Shown here: piece after piece, positions 40,642 through 52,565 of the stretch | Layout: each line of letters starts with the position of its first letter | Numbering within the stretch: the first letter of the stretch is position 1 | Origin: Rhodotorula mucilaginosa | Taxonomy: Eukaryota > Basidiomycota > Microbotryomycetes > Sporidiobolales > Sporidiobolaceae | Length of the DNA stretch: 64,000 bases | Direction of reading: 5' to 3' | Assembly (NCBI GenBank): GCA_034406715.1 | Contig: CP137865.1 | Coordinates: forward strand, 372,001 to 436,000 | Translations under genes and position numbers: made by a program | Notes under the pieces: model-generated | What the model was told of the DNA's origin: nothing | The model's input: the letters and a program-made list of their open reading frames with translations, nothing else | Databases searched by the model: none

Positions 40642-42936
40642 ATGGGCACGAAGCGCTGGTCCGCACAGCGCCCAGCCGCTCATCCGCATGACGAGAACTC
40701 CGCTCCGCCGCCTCCTCCACGGCAGTCTTCATCCGACTCGAGGCCCGGGCACCTCGGCAATTCGCACGCCAACGCAAAGCCTCGCACGCACACTCGCTCG
40801 CAGTCATGGCTCTCGAGCCTACTCAAGCCCTCAAATTCGAGCAAGCGGCGCTCAAAAGAACCAACTCCGAGGCCCGGTCGACCGCTCCTCGCCGACCGCC
40901 AAAGAAGCGACGACTCCGTCTCTGCTTTGCCGCAACGCAGACCCTCTGTGGTCACGCGCAAGCCAGTCCCCGTCATCATTCGCGTCGACTCTGAAGAGCA
41001 CCCGCCGCGGCAGGCTACCCTCAGTTGGCCCGTCACCAGCAAGTTCCCTCTCCTTCCTCCTCCTGCTCGAACACAAAACTCTAAAGGCTAATTTCTGTTG
41101 TTTCCAACCGCGCCCGGCACAGATAAGGAACTCTTGCGGTCGTCGTCGATGCCGATACATCTCGCGCTGAAACCACTGCCGGTCGCTGTCGCCGAGGAAG
41201 AGAAAGCGAGGTGGAACTGGGAAACTGGAGGAGGAGTCGGAGAGGAACCGCCGCGGTCGAGGACGGACGACTTCACCCGCTTGCCTTCGCATTCACCAAC
41301 GCTGGAACGTCGAGCACTTGAACCACAGCCGAGAAGCCGCTCGTCCGCCCATGCTTCGACCTCGACTTCGGGGCGACGGACCGGTCCAGCATCGCCCCCC
41401 ATCGTCCCGGGCAAAGACCGTCCGCTCTCGGACGTGGCCCCATCCGAGGTGTCTGATTCCCGTCGCACCTCGGGCGGGTCAGACGCCTCGGCCGACATTG
41501 CCTTCTCCGGCCCCATCCTCCACAACCCGCCACCGCTTCTCCCCCTGATCGCCTCGAACGGCATCTCGTTCGACGATCTCGTACGACCCGAACGGAGGAA
41601 CCGATCCCTCTCGCCCATCTTTGAGACCGAGTCGAGTAGTCTCTGCCTCAGCTCGGCTACGTCGGCGATCGACTTGCCCCCGGTACTGACGACGACGACG
41701 ACAACGGCGATGGTCGCAACCGTGCAGAGCACTTCAACCTTCCGCCCCATACTGCACGTCGATCCTTATATCACCTCGTCTCGTAAAGCCTCGGCCTATA
41801 CGGCGTCCGTATACTCGACGAACGACCAGGAGTTGTTGCATTCGCATTTCTCGCCCGCGACGCCGCCCGAAGAGCTGCAGTCCCACCTCGGCGGACTCGC
41901 CATCAGCGGCATCGCTGCCCACGCGGCCATTGCGACATCCGCTCCGACCAGTCTGCACCGAGTTGTCGGTGCGCTGCCGGCTTCAACTCACCACGCTCAG
42001 TCGTCCGGGTACGCATTCGCCCTAGCGAACAAACCTTCGTTCTCAAAGTTCCGCTTTCCGGTGGCTTCGCCCGTACCGGCACCTGCGCCTACACCAGCTT
42101 CGTCCGATTCAAGCAAGGCGCCATCCTTGCTCGACAATGACGATGCGGGTCTGATCGCGCCTGAAGACATCGACGGCGCACCCTCCTCCACCCTCACGGC
42201 CGCGACATCGACTTTCGAATTTCCGCAGCTCCCTTTGACCGAGCTCAAGTCGTCCGTGTCGTCCTCCACTGTATCTTATTCGGCAGCGGTCCCGTTGGAC
42301 GACTCAGGCCTGTGGCGGAGCGGGTGGAGTCTCGAATCGCCTTCCGCGAGGCGGAGATCTGTCCCCGCCGCCGAGCTCGAACTGGAGGAAGAGATCGGCG
42401 TGATGCCGGCCGCAGGGACGGTCCAGAATGCGGCTTCGACGTCGCGGTCGCCTACTCCGGTGATTCCTCCCGCCGCGGCCGCCGCCGTTCAAGCCGAGAC
42501 CGAACAACCGACTGCCTCTCCTTCGGAGTCCCGACCGCTGTCTGTCCTTGCCAACTCGAAACCGTCGGCACGCCAAATCCGACCAGTCTCTTTCGCCCTC
42601 CCAGAAGAAACGACCACCACGTCGTCGCAAAGCGCCAACGACCACAACGACCACAAGGAGGAGGAGGAGGACGCACCCACCTCGCCTGCAGCACCCTCAC
42701 AGGTCTTTCCTCTCGGCACGCGGACTTTGTCTGTCCAGCGGAAAAAGAGCAAAGTCTTGCCCGCCATCCCCGACACGGCGTCCATCTGGTCCGGAGACGA
42801 CCGCGTCGAGGTGTATTGCCAGCGCGAACTGGTCCGGCACCATCACGGTAGGACTGAGCGGATCGTACTGGAGCGAACTTTGCTCTATGGCGAGGGAGAG
42901 GGGGCGAGCAGAAACGTGGTCGGTATGGCCGTCTGA
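40642..42936 (+). CDS. Disordered Ser/Pro-rich protein of unknown function
   Basis: Two exons (40642-41038 and 41123-42936) give 736 residues. The intron 41039-41122 starts with GCAAGT and ends with GGCACAG; it contains an in-frame stop, so splicing is required. The N-terminus is basic and Ser-rich (QSWLSSLLKPSNSSKRRSKE; RRPSVVTRKPVPVII). The middle is low-complexity with many Ser/Thr phosphorylation-like sites. The only folded-looking segment is the C-terminus: SKVLPAIPDTASIWSGDDRVEVYCQRELVRHHHGRTERIVLERTLLYGEGEG, about residues 680-730, with regular strand periodicity. No family recognised. It shares a short promoter with the C-CAP-like gene and converges on the POF1-like gene (86 bp gap). 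Confidence 0.75.
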
Positions 42937-43022
42937 GCTTGCTTCGATGAGTGAAGGGCGGATCTGTTTGTTCTCTCGCCCGGGTTAAACTATGTAGCCA
43001 TCTGTTTATATATTGCGCGAGT

Positions 43023-43983
43023 CTATCTGTCTTCTCGCCGATATAGTTGCTTGGAACGCATAATGTCCACCACTTCGGGTATCGGAACACTTTCAGATAC
43101 CACATCCCATCGTCCTTCGCTCGCTGCCGCCCGGATCGCCGTCGAGCTGATCCCTTGCACCCGCGCGTCCGGAATATCAAACATGTCGATTTTGCCCCGC
43201 TCTGCCCATTCTCGCACCTCGTCCGAGGTCAGAAAGGCGCGCTCATCGGCTGGCGAGACGTCGCCTCTGCGGGCGCAGGCGATTCGAGAATCGTCGCGCG
43301 CGAGCAAGGCCTCCATCGACGAGTGGAGATCCGGGTTCGGAGGCTGGTAGTACCGAGGAGCGAAGATGCGGATCAAAGTGTCGTAGCCTAGCGGGGAGGG
43401 CAAAGTGAGCACCCTCCTCGACATTTTTCTTTCGGTTCGAAGGGAAACTGCGCCGGAGTGACTGACCAACTCCGAACGTTAACCGGACCGTAACGCTCTC
43501 GTCCTCCGCTTGAGCCTGCGCGAGCGCGTCCAAGTCCTTCCGCAGCATCTCCGACTTTTGCACAAACGTCGGCGCTTGCAATACGGCGACGGCGACATTC
43601 CCCCATTCCGGTCGCCCGTCCGGCGCAGTAGCTCGACGCTCGAGATCCCGAGCAACGGCGCGCATCATTTCGAGTCGAGTCGCGACAACGTCTTCGTCGA
43701 TGCTGCCCTTGTCGGGGTTGGCAATGGTGAGCGCGAGTAGGTGCGCATCATGCTGGCCGTGCAGGGCGAGCGCGAGGTGTGCCGCGTGCGGCGGATTGAA
43801 GGACGAGTCGACGACTGAGATCTGTAGCGGTGCCTTTGGGAGCTCGCCAGGCAACTGTCTCGGCAACGGCCACCGTGCATGTGAAGCGTAGACGAGCGTA
43901 CACCCTCCCGAAGTGGACGATGTGGGGAGGAGCGAGCGAATATTGGCTGCAGACGACGTCGGCAACGGAAGCTTGACGGGCAT
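43023..43983 (-). CDS. Nicotinamide-nucleotide adenylyltransferase-like protein (POF1 group)
   Basis: Nucleotidyltransferase-fold protein. Two exons (43983-43467, 43387-43023) give 293 residues. The N-terminal motif VVDSSFNPPHAAHLAL is the nucleotide-binding SxFNPPHxAH signature (GxFNPxHxGH class), and ISSTAIRAAASEG near the C-terminus is the second nucleotide-binding motif (ISxTxxR). The segment RIFAPRYYQPP lies between them. Family length is 250-300. In yeast the POF1 product is an ATPase linked to protein quality control rather than a housekeeping NMNAT; sequence alone does not say which applies. It converges on the disordered-protein gene. Confidence 0.85.
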
Positions 43984-44223
43984 GGTCGCACCGTGATGTC
44001 GGTCTCTGTGGCGGTCGTGCGTCCCGAGTCGCTCTGTCTATGGTCCGCAACGAAGTCGCGACTCGCGGATTCTTTGCCTTCCGCGCGTTTCGCTTTTTCA
44101 TCCGAAGATTCGAAGAGCGAACAAAGCGAAGCGACTCGCCACAAACGCTCGGAGTGCGCGATGAACCCGCAGAAATACAAGGTCAAAGGGATCAAGTTTC
44201 AAGATAGAGAGACGGGTTCGAGA

Positions 44224-47200
44224 TTACCAGCCGCGCGGGCCCACCGCCGCACCAGCTTTGCCTCCTCCTCGAGGCGCTGCTGCAGGTCCATCTCGGCCGT
44301 ACGGACCTCCCATCATACCGGCTCCATACGCAGCATAGCCGTTCGCTGCCCCGCCATACGGCGGAATGCCCGCCGCTCGTACGAGTGGCGACATCGCCTG
44401 CTGATGGCGCTGCGGGTACATCGACTGCTGCGGCATTGGGGCGCCAAATGACGGCACCGGTGGGAGTTGCTGGGGTACAATGACCGGCGACGCCATGGTC
44501 GACGACGGTGCCGGGTAGCGAGCGCTCTGGGGCGGCGAGCCGTGACTGCCGTTACCGAACGGACTGGTCGCGCGGTACGCCTGCTGCTGCTGCTGTTGTT
44601 GTTGTGACAGACCCGCAGGTTGGTACGCTCCACCGTAAGGAGAAGGGATGTAACTCGTCGGAGGAGCAACCTGTACCGGCCCGCGAGTGTACGGGCTCGA
44701 GTGGTTGTGCGTCGACCGATTCATTGGGGCGATCCCTCCTGCTCCGACAGCTCCGTACCGCGGCGCGACGTTCGGCTGACCATACCCGTACGTCGCAATC
44801 AACGCAGGATTCGTGATTCCGTGCGGAACGCTGGCGGGCGCCGACTCGCGGTAGGGAGAGGGGTAGCCGAGAGTGGGCGGGATCGGCGAGGCGGGAGGGT
44901 GGTAGGCTTGCTGCGCCGAATACGGTGACGGGTAGGCGGCGGTGACGTAGGGCGACATACCCGCGGGAGCTGGAACAGCGTATGCGGCATAGACTTGCTG
45001 GGACAAGCCACGGGCGCCGGGATACAAATGGGTCGAATAAGACTGCGGCGGACCGTAAGCGGAAACCGGAGAAGGCGCAGATTGCGGCTCGAAGCTGTTC
45101 GAAGTTCCATCCGGGTAGTACGGCGGACGCTGCGCCGCAGAAGCCGGGTCGATGGCAGCGGCAGACTCGTGCAAAAAGGCGGAAAAGTTGGGCGGCATCG
45201 CTCGCAGTTGCGCGTCGGCACCCTTGGGCGCTTCGTGCTGCGCCTCCTTGCCTTCGATCGATTGGCCGTCATCGGATTTGAGCTCGGCGAGCGAGCTCGG
45301 CAGAACCTCGGACGGGTCGTCGTCCAACAGGCCCTGCAGCGAGTTCTCAGGTTGGACGGCGGAAATGGTGCGGATCCGCACGCTGCTCTCTGCCGGCGCC
45401 GTCGACCACACAGAGGGCGCCGTCGGGTCGAGAACCGAAAGCGCGAGTGACTTGTTGGGCCATGCTGCGGCGGGCGGGGCGACCGACATGCTTGCGAGAT
45501 CGGAAGGTTGGAACGGCGGCGATTTCGGGTTCTGTAGGCGCAGGTCCAGAAGAGAGTCGCTCAGTATACGTCGCCGGCCCGCAATACACGGACAAGGCTT
45601 ACCATGCGCAGTGCAGCAGCGTCGAGACCAGGTGCGGCGGTCTCCTTGCGCGGAGTTGCCTCGATCTTTTCGCCGTTCAGCTCGCCCGTCATGCTGTACG
45701 TCGGAGTTCCGCTCGCTCGCGAAAGGGCCGACAAGCTCCCCGCCGAGTCGGAAACGTCCTGGGCAGCGGTATTGCTGCTCGAGACGGCGGCAAGCCGCCA
45801 AGCGGATGCCCGCGACGATTCCTCCGAGCCCAAGGCAGTCGACAGTGCCGACGCCCCAAAGACGGCATCGATCGGTTTCGCCGAAGTCTGCGTGATGTCG
45901 GCGGCCTCACGCTTCGGTTCCGAAGTGGCGGGCTCAAGAACCTGCTCGGGCAGTCGGACCAACGACTTCTTGGAGATGCTGACCGTCGGCGCGGGGGGTG
46001 CGCTCTTCTCGCGCGTAGTGCTCCTTCGCACCACGCGCGGTCCTAACCGCACCGTGAAGATCGGGGTACCGTTCGCAGCGTATCGCTTCGGCAGCAGCAA
46101 GTCATCCCGACTCAGTCGTCTCGGGTTCGCGTCCCGCAAGACTGGATACCACGAGAAGGGGTAGAGCGGCTGCGGGTATTTCTGCGACTCGAAGTTCTTG
46201 ATCTGTCTCGATTGCGGTCGTCGTCGGACCGGGTGCGAGGCGAGGCGAACCGTGTATTGCCGCCATGCTGGCGGCGGCGACTGCGAGCGCGCGATTCGGG
46301 ACGAGTGGAACGGTAAGGTGGGCTCGCGGCTCTCGAATTGAGGACCTGTCGATCTGACACTTGGCTGGGCTTCGACGCGACCACGGCCTCGACCGCGGCC
46401 GCGAATCGCAGGCGGAGTGACGGAAGGTGCGCTCGCGCGAGTCGAGGCGCCGCGCGGCAGCCTGACCGTGGTCGTTTCGACCGGAGCGACAGCAGTCGGA
46501 AGCTTGACGCGCACTCGTTCGGGTTCTTCGACGGCGGCGGCGGGAGTGGAAGCGGTTTCCTCTGCCGTTCCATCTGCGGCGGGCGCCATGGCGCCCTTGA
46601 TTCGAGACATCAGATCGTCGAGTTGCGCCACGGCCGGCAGCTTGTAGCCCGATTTGCTGGACTGCGAATTGTCCCGCCTGTGAGCCGGCGACGTCGGCGG
46701 CGAAGAGACCTTGGCATCTGCTGCAGCGGGAGGAGGAGGCGTAGAGGGTCGCGCAGGCGGCTTCTGAGTCGATGCTTGCGCGGCGGAGTCGGCCGCCTCG
46801 GCCGCAGCGGCTCGTGCAGCGAGGTGAGGCGGAAGCTGCCGACCCGGAGCCGTCGACGACGAAACATTCTTCGAAGCCTGCGACTGTCGCCAAGCTGACG
46901 CCTGGGTTGGAAGGGCAGGCGTCGCAGCCGGTTGTTGTGCATGCGTCGAGGCAGGTTGTGCGGGACGAGCGAGAATCGAAGTCGGTTTGGCAGGCGCTTG
47001 GCCAGCTGCAGGTCGAGGCTGCGCGGCTTCGCGCGCCAGAACGCGTGTCGGGACAGACTGAGAAGAGGAGGACGATGCAGTCGGCTGCGAGGGGGCAGGG
47101 CCGGGTTTCGGGACCGCTCGCCACGACGAGACCTTGTCTGCCGCAGAAACAGGCGCAGCCGGACGCGGTGGAGGAGGGGCGGCGGCCGCCTTGGCCTCCG

Positions 47201-49927
47201 CTTTCGCCTTCTCCTCTTCTGCCTTGGCTTTCGCCTTTGCTTCGTCCGCAGCCTTCATCTTCTCCTCCAACTCGGCGGCCTTGCGCTTCGCGCGTTCGAT
47301 CTGCTCGAGCCGTTTCTGCTCCTCTTCCTCGCGACGTTTCTTGGCCCGCTCAGCGGCAGCATGCATTTCGCGTGCGTGCATCTCCTCGAGACTGACGACT
47401 GGCTCCGCCGGCGTTGCGGACGCGGCAGGCGGCTCGGTCGGTGCGGTCGGTGCAGGCGCAGAGCCCGCGGGTAAAGCGGCCTGGTCGCGCACAGGAGGCG
47501 ACTTGACGGACTGTGAAGGCGGGAGGGGTGCGCGTTGGGAAGGTGGGGAAAGAGGCCCGCGACCTGCAGAAAGCGCCGGCGCTTCGGCTGGATGCGGTTG
47601 CCGACGCTGCTCACGCTGTTGCTGTTGCAGCATGTGCGGCGGCAACTCTCGCCCGCCAGTGCCACCGGAGGCGGAAGCGGAGCCAAAGTGTGGTGGCGGT
47701 GGCCGATCGTTCATGACGACGCTCGAACGGCGACCCCACGCGGTCGGTTTCGGCTCATTCATGCTCGGACGACGCGCCGTCGTCGTAGGCGGAAGGGCCG
47801 CATGTGTCGCACGAGGAGAAGTCACCGAAGGGCGACGAGCCTTCGGTTCGGATCCATGCGAGGCCATGTGAGGAGGACCTTCAGACGGTCGTCGTTCGCG
47901 AGGGCGGAGGATCGCAGACGGTTCGGCGGCAGAAGGAGGCGGCGGACCTCCGCGCTTCGAGCTCCCGGCCGGTTCGAGTCTCCCGATCCGCTCGTTGAAC
48001 AGCGTCTTTCCGTCTCCGGCTCCCGACGGTCGGCGAGGCCAAGAGCGATCATAGTCGTCTCCGAATCGCTCCTCCCGCTTGGGCGGCACGACCACCTCAC
48101 CGGGCGGCAGCGGCTTCTCCCGCAGGGCGAGTTCTCCCGGTCCCGGTTCTCGCAGCTCGTCGTCGCCGGCCACGGATTGCGCCGCCGAATCCGCCTGAGC
48201 CTGCTCGATCTTGTACTGCGTGCCATCAGCAAACTCGATCGTCGTGTCCAAGAAGTCGCCCTCGTCCTGTTCGTGTGGAAGAGGTCAGCTTGATTCGCTC
48301 AACATGACACCAAGCACCAAGCTCACCTCGTCCCAGTGCGCCGCGTTCGGATCGAGATGCTTGCCTCGGAATGTGTCGAGCTCTTCGAGCATGCGCGCGT
48401 TCTTTTCCGCCAGCTGAGCAGCCCTCGCCTGTTCCAACCGTTCGCGCGCTTGCATCTGCTCGAGCAGCGCCTTGGCTCGGAGTTCCTGGGCTGAAGAGGA
48501 GCGCACAAGAAGAGAAGCGAAGAGTCAGAACGAGAATGACCAGCAACGAGGATTGAGAGACATCGGGGCTCACCGTGAGCAGCCTCTGCAGCCGTCGGGA
48601 AATCGTTCGCCATCCTTCCCAGCCCGCCGTGACCCATCAGAGGTCCCCCGACCCGCGCCGCCGAGCCCCATACTGCTCCACCCGAGCGGTTCTGCGCCGC
48701 GCTAGACGCCTTTGAAGAAGAAGACGAGAAGCCGCCCGTTCCTGCCTGTCCTCCAGATGGGGCGGACGGGGCGGGAGAAGTCGGCTTCTTGTTCCAGCCG
48801 GTAGGAGTTGTAGACGGTGATGTGGTCGAGAGGGAGAGGGTGCCGGAAGCGGAGAGTTTGCCGGCCAGAAGGCGCGGGTGAGAAGAGGAAGCTGGAGTCG
48901 GAGCCGGAGGCGTCGCAAGGCGGGCTGTGCGTATGAAACTATCGGTCAGAAACCTGGCTCTCGCACCGAGACGAAACTGCCAAGTAGACCTCGCGAAGAA
49001 GAAGAACGCACCGGCCACGGGTTTCGCCTCGGGTTTGGCCTTTTCTCCCGCCTTTTCCAAAAACTTCTTGTTGACCGCGAGCGAGCTCGAGAACTTTTTG
49101 ACGACGGGCGCGGTCAGTTTCTCCGTTCCGGAAGAAGTCGAGAGCGCGGGGCTCGCACGAGCGGCGGGCGGGGCCGACGTTGTAGTCGTCTTGGCCGTCT
49201 CGTTACCGCCGCCGCCGCTCGAGTCGAGACTCGGAATCGCGGGCGGCGGAGTTCCCGACGTGACAGAGACGACGGGCGAGCTCGCAGGCGACGCTGCGTT
49301 CGCGGCGTCGACAGTCGCGAGGAGCAAAGCACTCTTGGCCGCGAGTGAAGGGTTGGACGGTTTTGGCTCGACAATCTCGACCACGGCGGCTGGACTTGAT
49401 CCCGTCGCTGTCGTCGTGGCATCCTTTGCCTCGCCTGCGCTTGGAGACTCTGAGTGCACTCCTCCAGCGGCCGTCTCGGTCGCTTGCCCTGGGGCGGCCT
49501 GAACCGTATCGGCCTTGGTATTCGCCGACGAGGGAGACAACGACAAGCCATCCTGCCGCACGTTCGCCTGCTCCCCCGACCCGTCCTGCCCAGCAGCAGC
49601 AGCAGCAGCCGTGGCGTCCTCCTCGACCCGCCCGCTCGCTGTCATCGCCCCTGCTGCGCCGTCCTGTCCCACTCCCCCTTCACTAGATCGAGCGACCGGA
49701 TCTCCCTTCTCCCTCCCCACTTGTCCAACGACCTCCCCATCCACCTGGCGAGCATCCGTAGTCGTCTCCTGAGTCACCTCCTTCACAGCAGGCAGAGCAG
49801 ACTTGTCTTCGTCGTCGTTGAGGAGGGCCGTCGTCGTCGTCGTCGTCGTCGTCGGTGCGGAGTCGGACGAGTTCAATTCGACTTGGCGCGCATCTGAAAG
49901 AGCAGCGTCGGCGCGGTCATCTTGCAT
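44224..49927 (-). CDS. 1800-residue largely disordered Gln/Pro/Ala-rich protein, function unknown
   Basis: Five exons (49927-49012, 48924-48574, 48490-48327, 48266-45603, 45531-44224) join in phase to 1800 residues. Order: an acidic N-terminus with a Thr run; an Ala/Ser/Thr-rich region; a coiled-coil-like segment (RAKALLEQMQARERLEQARAAQLAEKNARMLEEL is about 500 residues in, over 48490-48380); then a block that looks conserved, LDPNAAHWDEDEGDFLDTTIEFADGTQYKIEQ, and KTLFNERIGRLEP. A Lys/Glu/Ala coiled coil near 47200-47400, a basic RGRGRGR patch, and a motif YPFSWYPVLRD...LLLPKRYAANGTPIFTV follow. The C-terminus is a Tyr/Pro/Gln prion-like tail with eight Gln. The mix of RG patch and prion-like tail suggests an RNA-granule or translation role, as inference. 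Confidence 0.8.
44583..44606. repeat. CTG/TTG triplet run encoding eight Gln
   Basis: Five CTG and three TTG triplets on the plus strand, read as CAG/CAA on the coding strand, give the poly-Gln in the prion-like tail of the 1800-residue protein. Confidence 0.85.
49829..49854. repeat. (GTC)n microsatellite in the first exon of the 1800-residue protein
   Basis: Uninterrupted GTC triplets on the plus strand, read as ACG threonine codons; they encode the run of eight Thr near residue 28. Confidence 0.85.
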
Positions 49928-50078
49928 ACGCGTAGAGTCAATTCAAGATAGCCCGAATTGGATCGCCCAAGCCTTGAGAGAGAGAGAGAGTGGGAACCGA
50001 GTCCGCGGCGGAACAGACGCGTGGGGCTGGGAAATTACCAAATTACTATTCAACGATGACTGAATTCCGAATTACCGA

Positions 50079-52500
50079 TTACAACTCTTCGAAACTAGAC
50101 CACGCCGACTCGAGCCTCTTGCGCCGCCTGGCTCGCTTCCGCTTCCGTCTGAGCATCAAATAGCGCCTCGGCGGTCTGAGCCGAGTCTGCGCCGTGGTGC
50201 TGGTCGAGCGTCTTTTGCGCTTCGGCGCGCGCCTGCTCGATCGCGACCGTCTGGGCGCGCATGCGGTGCTGTTCGAGGCAGTAAACAACCCCCGTCCCTA
50301 GAATTAGTCTCTCGAATCTTCAAATGGAGAGAAGCGATGAGAGCGCACCGTGATGTATTCCTGCCCGATAATCTCGACGCTCCTCCGAATAATCTCGACC
50401 ATCTCGTCCTCGACCCACTCGTTCTCCTCGAACGGGATCTCGAGCCAACTCGCGGGCATACTCTGACTCAACGACGAGTGCACCAACTTGTGCGTCGGGT
50501 CGCGCAGCAACACGAGGAAGAAGAGCGACTTGAGCGCTTTCGGGTCGGGCGTCGACGTCGGCAGGCACGAGGCCGGCAGGGACGGGAGCGGTGCGAGGCA
50601 CGGTTGGAGGCGCATGTAGACGGGGCAGGTCGTGACGGGGACGGTGATGCCTTCGGCGGCTTCAGACGGCGCAACCGGTGCCTTGTACGTCTTGTTGATC
50701 AGGTCCTCGAGGCGAGACTGCGCGGGCTCCGGAATATCCCTCGTCAGACACAACTTGAGCTGCCCTTACAGGGTCTAGGCAGGAGGCGACGCACCTCGGC
50801 CAGTTTCCACCCTTCCGCAAGCCCGTCAATCACGTTCAAGTCCCTCGCGTCGTCGTCCTCATTCTCGGGCCTTTCGTCCGCATTCAAACCGGCCTCTTTC
50901 GCCTTCTCCGTCTGTGGCGCCGGATTGACGACGAGCGTTCCTCCCTCAATCTGGTCCATGATCTGTGGGGGGAAGGGTACGAACTTTGGACATCAGCACC
51001 TCGAGAAGCGGGAGCCACGCCCATCTCCTCGACCGACAACGATCGCACGAAGACGTTCCCCGCAAGCACCCACCTTGGCCAGCCCACGGTAGACGAGCGC
51101 CTCGACGCCGTCATAGCCGACCATGTCGTGCGAGAGGCTGACCTCGATCACTTCGTGTTCGGCGATCGGCGGCGCGACCGCGTTCAACAAGTCGGTCAAC
51201 GACTTGAGCGTCGTCGTCTTGAGTTCCTTGCCTGCGCAGAGTTCGGGTCAACGGCATGATCAAGATGCAGAGAGACCGAGCGTCTGCACACAGAAATGCA
51301 GAACTCCACCACCAGTCATCTACCAACCAGAGAAAAGCGCCGTCGACACTCACCGAGCTGATCCAAATGCGCCCCCTTCGCATAACTCATCACGCCCTCG
51401 CTCCACTTTTTAGCCTGCTCATTCTCCCCAAGCGCTTTCATCAACCCGCCCCCAATGCCCGCCGCGATCCCTCCCGCGCCGTGCGAAAAGTTGGCCGTCT
51501 TGACCACCTGTTCCTCGGCGGCGGTCTTGGCTTGCTGAGCGAGGTGAGAAGCTTGTTGTACGACGGTGGTGGCGCTGCTCCACATCGAGGACCAGCCCCA
51601 GCCACCACCACTACCGCCGCCTGCTGCGGATGCGGACGGATCCGACGCTGAAGAAGAAGCAGGAGCAGGTTCCTGTGCTGCTGAAACAGCGGGTGGTGGG
51701 GTAGGAGCGGCGTTTCCAGGAGTGGGCTGAGTCGAGCCTAGCAGTTCCTGTCGACTCGAATCGGACGAGGCCCGCGCAGCGCCCGTCGTCGTCGTGGACT
51801 TGGCGGTGGCAGGTCCTGCTCCCACGCCTCCTCCTCCTCCTCCGAGGCTGGACCTAGGCGCCGCACCGGACGGCACACGTGCGACCGGAGCCCTTTGAGG
51901 AGTCGCCGCCGCCGTCGAAGAGGAGGAGGGAGAAGCGGGCACTCCCCTCGCCGTGTCGACGCTCCTGCGCGTAGTCGCCGCTGATCCAGAGGGACCGGTC
52001 GACGAGCTCAAGCTCTGCCGACTCGTGCTGCGACCGAGTCCGGCTGTGGCAGGTTTGTTGTTGGAAGAGGTCGGTGGCCTTTGGGTAATCTCGTCGAGAA
52101 AGTCGAGGACGGACTGGGCCTCGGCGGCCGAGGGTGGGGGCGGTTTATTGGCACTGCTTGAGGAAGTGGTGTTGCTAGCGGTGCTGGTTGTACGAGTTGT
52201 AGTTGAGGGAGGACCTGCGGCAGTTTGTCGGAGGGTCGAGTTGGACGTGGAGCGCGGGACATGCGAGGTCGGCGTCGAGGTCGCGGGAGAGCGGGTCGAG
52301 GGCGTGTAAGTTTCGAGCGAGTCGAGCAGCTGCAAGACGTCGTCGCGGTTCGAGCTGCGCGCGGTTGGGCGAGCAGGCGGGCGGGCGGGCAGGCGGACCC
52401 AAGTGGGGAGAAGGGAGAGGGTCAGCGAGGGAGGGGCGGAGAGGGCGCGGGGGAGGGCGACTGACCGGCTAGTTGAATTGCGCGGTGGTGGAGACGTCAT
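50079..52500 (-). CDS. MTC1: Maintenance of telomere capping protein 1
   Basis: Cytosolic protein of the MTC1/DUF5427 family; the yeast protein is found in COPI-type vesicle fractions and its loss affects telomere capping and lipid balance. Diagnostic segments: DDVLQLLDSLE, AEAQSVLDFLDEITQR, GWGWSSMWSSATTVVQQASHLAQQAK, ANFSHGAGGIAAGIGGGL, HEVIEVSLSHDMVGYDGVEALVYRGLAKIMDQIEGGTLVVNP, then CPVYMRLQPCLA, LRDPTHKLVHSSLSQSMPASWLEIPFEENEWVEDEMVEIIRRSVEIIGQEYI. The first intron follows NSTSR near residue 12 and is open in frame, but it has a GTCAGT donor, CTGAC branch and GCGCAG acceptor and is not family-like. The C-terminal exon is a charged helix ending RKRLESAWSSFEEL. It is 65 bp head-to-head with COX14. 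Confidence 0.93.
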
Positions 52501-52565
52501 GGCTCTCGACTGTCGACTGCGAGTGAGTTGGCCGAGATGAAACAGCGCGAGCGATGAAAAAGTCA
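52501..52565. promoter_or_regulatory. 65-bp bidirectional promoter, MTC1 / COX14
   Basis: The two divergent ATGs are separated by 65 bp, the shortest promoter in the window. No TATA box is visible. Transcription start sites may lie inside the opposite gene's 5' end. Confidence 0.55.

Noticed and set aside
40388-40807. Upstream extension of the C-CAP-like protein
   Set aside because: It would overlap the first exon of the divergent gene, and its translation looks like antisense shadow. The ATG at 40471 gives a clean in-phase model.
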